This document shows positions 58,124-64,000 of a stretch of DNA of 64,000 nucleotides, piece by piece. The translations under genes and the position numbers were made by a program. Positions within the stretch are counted from its first letter, which is position 1. Each line of letters starts with the position of its first letter. The notes beneath the pieces were generated by a model. The model was not told the origin of the DNA. It ran no database searches and saw nothing but the letters and a program-made list of their open reading frames with translations. The DNA lies in NCBI GenBank assembly GCA_018894105.1, contig CM032124.1, forward strand, positions 35,994,277 through 36,058,276, in the 5' to 3' direction. The stretch is from Jacaranda mimosifolia (lineage: Eukaryota; Streptophyta; Magnoliopsida; Lamiales; Bignoniaceae).

Positions 58124-59792
58124 ATGGACAAAACTGGAATAAATTCCATTTATTTGGGAATTAATATAATCATGGTAGTTTTTCTGGCTGGAGTAATTGG
58201 AGCTCAAGGAAGTAGTGCTGGCTGTATATTTATGTGTAACTTAAAGTGCCTCCTTGTAAGAAAACCCCTATGTGTGACTGACTGCTTGAAGGGTTGCAAT
58301 CCAATCTCAGAAGCCAATTTCCAATGTGCAAATGCCTGTGCAAATTCTGACTGCAAAATTTTCACCTCAGGTAAGTAATATGATAAAAACAACCGTATTT
58401 GTTTATAAATATATATATATATATTTATACATGCTCCTACATATACTAGAGGTTCATTAGAATTCGAACTCTAAACATCACAGACACACACACACACGTA
58501 TATGAGAGCAATAATACTGAACCAAATTGGCACTCGACTCCTATTTATATATATATATATGTATGTAAAATTTTACGAACTACATCAAGTCGATCATTCT
58601 CACAATGTATTTTACTTTTTTTTTTTTGGACCAACTCAATATTTTACAGTTGTAAATTTATGTGAACCAAGTTGCCATAGACTAGGAAAAGTTCACATCA
58701 TTCGATTGGCTATGTATTTAAGTAAGATGTGAATTGTTGTATTAAAAAATGAAGATGTAATAAAGTAATATATATATATATATATATATTGGTATTAACT
58801 TGCATTAAGCTAAAGTAGAAAAAATCAATGTACCTAACTTCTAATGTAAGTTATCTATTGCAATGGGCCACCAAAGATTAATTGATTACAATCAGTGACT
58901 CTATATTAAAGCATATATACCATGAGTCAAATGTGATGGAACTGCATAAACATAGAGTATTATATATATATATATATCCAATCAAGTGGTCAATTTATCT
59001 AATAACATGAGGTTTGGTTTTGATTAAATTTTAAGTGTACATATATATATATATGCAAATTTGAAAGAAAAAAAAAATCTGCCCACACTCTTAATCGTTT
59101 TTGAGCCCAAGACCTTCTAATAGCAAAATCTCGCCTCAATATTTATTGAAAAAGGTCTCATTCACAAGATTATTCTTTGTGATCATGTAATTTTAATTTC
59201 TTGAATTTTAAGAAATAGACAAGGTTTGGTTTTGATTCTTTTGAATCCTATTAAATTTCAAGTGCACATATATGAATGCAAATTAAAAAAATAAAATAAA
59301 ATAAAATCTGCCCACACTCTTAATTGTTTTGAGCCCAATACCTTGTAACAGCAAAATCTCACCTCGATATCTATCGAAAAAGGTCTCATTGACAAGATCA
59401 TTCTTTGTGATCACTTAATTTTAATTTCGTGAATTTTAGAAATAGACATATAATTATTAAAGAATGTATCTCGAGCCTAACTCACCCCAAAAATTAGGTC
59501 AAGATGTGAGAATTGTTTAAGATCATATATAGAGACCACTACTTATTTATTTCACCCATATGAAACTCTAACAATAATCTTATTATATGATTGCTATCCA
59601 ATGGCTTAAATTACGCATCTCCTTATTTTCTATTATTATTTGGAATATTTGTTGCTTCCTTAAATTTAGCCTAAAAGAAATGTAAATAATTAAAGTTTTA
59701 GTTATTATATTTGTTGATTTACAGATGGTCCTAAGTTTGAAGGATGTGTGCATCTGTGCTCTAAGGACTGCATCATCGAGAAGAATACTTAG
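58124..59792 (+). CDS. thionin-like secreted peptide on the opposite strand, two exons, 12 cysteines
   Basis: Exon 1 is 58124-58370 and exon 2 is 59725-59792. The intron is 1354 bp, starts GTAAGT, ends TTTACAG and is phase 1. The predicted protein has 104 residues. The N-terminus is a signal peptide or signal anchor, with a hydrophobic stretch at about residues 9-27 and likely cleavage near AQG-SSA. Cysteines: 34, 38, 42, 50, 54 and 58 (central loop seven residues), then 68, 72 and 77, then 90, 94 and 98 in exon 2. The architecture and intron phase match the genes at 40292 and 51713, but the sequence is strongly diverged and the gene is inverted relative to them. It is probably an old member of the same family. 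The intron holds a duplicated repeat and a possible alternative exon at 58650. Confidence 0.75.
59009..59452. repeat. direct repeat (two copies of about 215-230 bp) in the intron of the 58124 gene
   Basis: Copies at about 59009-59220 and 59221-59452 share AAGGTTTGGTTTTGATT, TCTGCCCACACTCTTAAT, AAAAAGGTCTCATT and ATTCTTTGTGATCA in order. Confidence 0.75.
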
Positions 59793-61797
59793 TTTTTCCT
59801 TTCTTTTTTCTTTTTTTTCAAAGTTGATGGAATTAATGTATAATAAAGATTTCATAGTCTTTCCAAGTTATAAACATAATGTTTTTAAGTGGTTAAGAAG
59901 GGGCCTATGTAAAGTTTGTGAGAATTAAAGATGTTTCCCTTCTTAATATATTGTTTTTCTAGTACTTCATATATTTCTTTTGGTAAGCAAGTTTTTCTTT
60001 AGGTCTTACAAGTTCGAACACATATAATTTTACTTAACTTGAAAAATAAAATTCAATTGGCAAATATATTACTTTATATCTAATTCAAATATGAGATGCA
60101 ACTGAAAATAAAATAAAGAAATGCCACTATGAAATGTGTTATGCTTATGAGGAGAAAGCACAATTTTATTTGAAGCATTATTGTGCGTGTATATAAAAAA
60201 AAATTATGTAAATGATTCATAACTTTCTTTCTAAATACTCGAAATGTTGTAGTCGCCAAACCATAACATTTAAAAAGTACATTTTGCAAAATTGCTATTT
60301 TCTTAACATCGATGTTAAAACTTGTTCCAAAAAATTAACTTTATATCCGTCTAAAAAAATATTTATTCTTTAATGTCAATTTGTTGTCGGGCAAATTTGG
60401 TGTCAACTCCTAAAAAAATTCAACTTTGGATGGTAGATATTTAAGTTGTTGCATCATTTCTAATCAATAGTCCAACTATTTTTCAGTTTACAGGAAGAAT
60501 CTTAGCGATTTTTTTGAGATAAATCAAGAATGTATACAAATATGTGCTAAAAGTTACAAATATTAGGAGTTTCTAGAGATCTATTTATAATATCATTAAA
60601 TATTACTTGAAAATGTTTTAAGATGGAGCTTTGGAAAGTATCCAGCCATTAATTTTTTAATGTGAAATTATAAATAAGTGATGGGGCCTCATCAAAAAAT
60701 ATACATCAACTATTCTAGAAGTGATATATGAAGTTCTCTAAGGTTTATACACATAATTACTTTGTTTGGTTAGGCATGCTTAAAATTGCAATCATCAAAC
60801 AAAAACATTATGATATGTTGGTCAGTTTTTAGGATGTAAATGCACAATATTTGAAAAATTAAGTGTACAATTGGGCTTTATATATGTTATATATAAAATA
60901 TTCCTAACCAAACTCAACTTGCCCTAAAGAAAACCATCAATAATACGAACATAAAATATTATATATATATATATATTTTCCACATAAAAAAAAAATAGAA
61001 TTCTTCAATTGACTATATATTACTTATTAAATTTTTCACTCATACAAACTAGCAATTACATAAATATTTCATATATAAACAAAAATTATGATTTTTTTTT
61101 TTGCATGAAGAAAGATAGAATTTTTCAATTGACCATAAATATAACTAGTAATATATTAATTTTTTCACCCATATAAACTAGTAATTATAGTTTAAGCTTT
61201 TTATTTTCCAAACTCTGTTAAGGTTTCTAAGTTAAAGAATTTTCTATTCATTAGAAATTTGTATTCATATGATATCGTTTTCTTAAAAAATCACATAGAC
61301 TTTCTCAACCATAAAACGAGAATCGTATTATCTATTCACCAAATCCATTCTCAAGCAGCAGTTTCATTACCTTTCCTTCTTCAAATATAAAGTTGTAAAC
61401 TCCACTCTCATTTTTTTTTCTTAAATCATCTCCAATTAGTAAGGTTCAAATCAAGCTAATATGGAATTTACATATCATATATACCCTCAAAGTAAAGAGT
61501 CTTGAAGATTAGAAGAGAAGTACCTAGACTCAACAAGATTAAGTACCTAAAATTGTGGTCATTTTGTTTCTATTTCTCCTTAAATAAATGAAAGAATGGA
61601 AAATATTCTCTTTGAAAAGTAATTTTGTACTATTTGCTAGAATTTGAAAATTTCTTAAAGGCCTTATGTATTGAGGTCCAACACCGAATTGATGATTTTG
61701 ATGGTACAACCCAAGTTTTTTTCTTGTCAAGTGTGGAAACCCTAGAACCAGAAGTAGTGAGATTAACTCTCATAATAATAATTAATGAAAAAGTATG

Positions 61798-61837
<40 letters not shown>

Positions 61838-61874
61838 TTATCAAATTCAAAATAAATATTCAATAGCTTTTGAT
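59793..61874. other. intergenic, nothing recognised
   Basis: AT-rich. A segment of about 130 bp is imperfectly duplicated near 61005-61070 and 61120-61185 (TTTTTCACCCATATAAACTAG). A GT repeat lies at 61806-61832. Short open frames have no recognisable features. Confidence 0.45.
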
Positions 61875-62064
61875 GGGCCCAAAAATTCTCTCATAAAATA
61901 ATCTATTTCTTTTTCTGATTTATTGGTTTTTGTAATGAAAAATATAGGTTTTGCCACCTCTCCAACTATCTCTGCATTAAGCAAGATTTTAGGGGCCAAG
62001 TGCTTATTTGTTAAGAAGAAACTAATCCAATTTATAGTTAATGATGTTTATAATGATCGGTCAT
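61875..62064 (-). pseudogene. rpoC1: plastid rpoC1 5' end (nuclear plastid DNA)
   Basis: On the minus strand the start ATG at 62064 is followed by a reading close to the start of the plastid RNA polymerase beta' subunit. Further words such as ATTGGATTAGTTTCT, GAGATAGTTGGAGAGG and TTTTTGGGCCCATCAAAAG follow in the right order. Stops and frame changes occur within the first 20 codons. It lies 26 bases from the rpoB stop, as in plastid genomes. Confidence 0.75.
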
Positions 62065-62090
62065 AGAAGAAAAATTCTTATTTATTTCAA

Positions 62091-62790
62091 TTAAGCTTCT
62101 TTCCTATTAATCTGGAAATTTTTCTCGAATACAAAGAAATGGTTAATTTCTAGTGCTAAAGATTGTAGTTCTCGAACGAGCAATCGAAATGATTTTGGAG
62201 CATCCTTGCGATTAGGTATTATTCCTCCAATGATCGTAGTACCAAGTACTTCTTGGCAAGGTCTAATATGTTCAAATTTATTTGTAAGCATCTCTTGTAA
62301 AATATAAGCAACACCAAATCTTTCTAGAGCCCAATCCTCCATTTCTTCTATTCGTTAACCCTCCCCATGGGGGTTATTCTATAACAACCGCATAATATCC
62401 ACTAGAACATCTATGGGTTTTATCATCAACTGGATGAATTAATTTCAAGATATAAGGCTTTCCTATTATAACGACTTGTTCAAAATGATTCCTCGTCCTT
62501 TCATCAAATATTCTAATTTTTCTTGGATACTCAGGATCAAATACCCACGGATTCGTTGTTTGTTTACTGGCTTCATATAATTCAGAAAAGAATAATTTTT
62601 TGAAAGCTTCTTGTTCATATCCCTCATCAAAATGCGCTCTAACTTGAGCGAACATTCAAATATATGTATTTCATTCATCCATGAAGGTATTAATAGGTTG
62701 AAGACCATAACAAAAGGTCTTCCATCTTGCAGATATTAGAAATAATACCTTTATTTCTATGTCTTTGACAAATATAATCTATTTTGTTAT
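62091..62790 (-). pseudogene. rpoB: plastid rpoB 3' end (nuclear plastid DNA)
   Basis: The reading ends with ...[11 protein letters not shown] and stop at 62091, the C-terminus of plastid RNA polymerase beta subunit. Upstream are [50 protein letters not shown]...IPSWMN and a GNKGIIS-like segment near 62745. It is split over at least three frames (62091-62342, 62374-62655, 62466-62708), with a small deletion near 62343-62373. This is nuclear plastid DNA that has been decaying for a long time, not a functional gene. Confidence 0.85.
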
Positions 62791-62800
62791 TGTAAGCGAT

Positions 62801-64000
62801 TATACTATTTAGGCAATAAAGAACTTGTTATTTTAACTCTTGGGCCCAAGAATTTCTACAGAACTTAAGTGATACAGTAAAAGTTTTTTCAATTCTTGTA
62901 TTAACCGATTTATGTATCAGATTTCATTCACCCACGGTTGGAACTAGTGCTTCATTTTGCCTACAAAAAATTTTGATTTGTTCATAAACGATCTAATTAT
63001 ATCTAGTCTTATTTCCACTTTTTCAGTTATTCTCGATATTATTTTAAATATTAAATTTTTCATTATTTAAATTGTATATCTCCCTTTCTTCTTGTTATTT
63101 ATCATTCAACGAGTGATTGATAAATGATCCACCAACATTAATTAATTCAAGCTTCAAATTGTATTATTGTACAAATTAAGTAATAATTATTTTTGCCGGA
63201 TTCTCTATAAATTTTGGATAAACATAGATTGCATATTTTTTCTGTTATCATATTTCTTTGGAAAGAAAAATTCTAACACTCCCATTGCAGTATAAGTTGA
63301 TTCTTGAGTACCTTATTCCACATTAATCTAGCTTCATTCATCCAAAACCTTGATTTATGTGGAGATCTTCTCATATGTCATCTTTATTATTCACATTTTA
63401 AAAGTTTAACATATTTTACACTATGATTTTCAATAGATTCATTAGCATCATGTTCGTAAACATTGATAATAATTTGTATACATAAAGAAATCACAAGTTC
63501 ATATTCGTGTGTATATATATATATATGAAAAAAATTGTTTTCATCACTAACTTATATATATATATATATATATGAATTTAATCCCTCAATAAGTTGGTAG
63601 TATAATGGAAAATAGTAACTTAATAAGGGAAAAAGAGATAAATATATGCAAAAGTTGTAGCTCCAAATCAATACTTTAAAAACCTAAAGAAAAGAGAGAG
63701 AACGTTTATTCAACAATAACTTTTTGAAGAAAAAGCCACATTTTTGCCTTCATCCTCTCATGAAATTCGAACCCATAACTTCTGATTCCTGAAGTCCCAT
63801 AATTATCTAGCTAGACCTGCATATTTTGCAATAGACGTTCAAACAATCACCAAGGCACCTTCGTTTTATATTTGTACCTGTCCCAAAAAAACAAACAATA
63901 ATAAATCAATAGACAAAATTATGCAAGAAATAAAACATGAAACAAAAAATAAAAATAAAATTAAGACAAAAACCTTAGGTTTTGATTTTTGGGTTGGCAT
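62801..64000. other. intergenic, nothing certain
   Basis: AT-rich. 62810-62960 has a longish minus-strand reading ([20 protein letters not shown]) that may be a further organellar or transposon fragment but is not identified. A segment near 63755-63830 with GAAATTCGAACCCATAAC resembles a SINE box B. TA repeats lie near 63512 and 63556. Confidence 0.35.

Noticed and set aside
1..64000. tRNA and rRNA genes
   Set aside because: No complete cloverleaf or rRNA-like segment was seen by eye. The box A and box B-like words found belong to SINE remnants. A dedicated covariance-model scan would be decisive.

Overview
The window is nuclear DNA of a flowering plant. It is strongly A+T-rich, has GT-AG introns, plant-type LTR retrotransposons and DNA transposons, and an old insertion of plastid rpoC1-rpoB DNA. 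It looks like a eudicot, but the species cannot be read from the sequence. The backbone is a decaying tandem array of small secreted cysteine-rich peptide genes, heavily invaded by transposons.

Region 1 (1-32330) holds subfamily 1: intronless minus-strand genes of 73-83 residues with a near-constant signal peptide and a C-x2-C-x3-C-x8/9-C-x3-C-x3-C core followed by a proline-rich tail. Intact genes lie at 6340-6570, 9631-9852, 15897-16118, 23541-23765 and 28365-28616. A doubly deleted copy lies at 483-602. Units that have lost their gene lie near 4018-5750 and 31800-32330. Upstream DNA was copied with the genes, including a CACTA-like MITE present four times. Later insertions are a 2.66-kb Mutator-like element (1337-3997), a hAT-like element split by a 3-kb solo LTR (10495-14384), a TRIM carrying a SINE fragment (16733-17141), and a complete Tnt1-like Copia element (17168-22034) with matching LTRs and target duplication. 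A plus-strand F-box gene with one frameshift sits at 25899-27310.

Region 2 (32330-38980) is a pile of broken Copia elements and an LTR fragment that interrupts the peptide array.

Region 3 (38981-59800) holds subfamily 2: two-exon thionin-like genes with 12 cysteines. They lie at 40292-40745 (minus), 51713-53146 (minus) and 58124-59792 (plus), with a truncated copy at 45075-46381. Their short second exons complete the cysteine pattern. A solo LTR with a perfect ATAAC target duplication (41211-44059) was copied together with its neighbouring peptide gene. The junction between the two copies is occupied by a PIF/Harbinger-type element carrying an intact-looking two-exon Myb/SANT-like gene (46985-48041).

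Region 4 (59800-64000) has no convincing host gene. It contains repeats and the degraded plastid fragment at 61875-62790.

The most interesting theme is that the two peptide subfamilies share the same six-cysteine half-domain and a following Pro-Pro-Pro, so the locus probably evolved from one thionin-like ancestor by tandem duplication, loss or gain of the second half-domain, and transposon-driven rearrangement.
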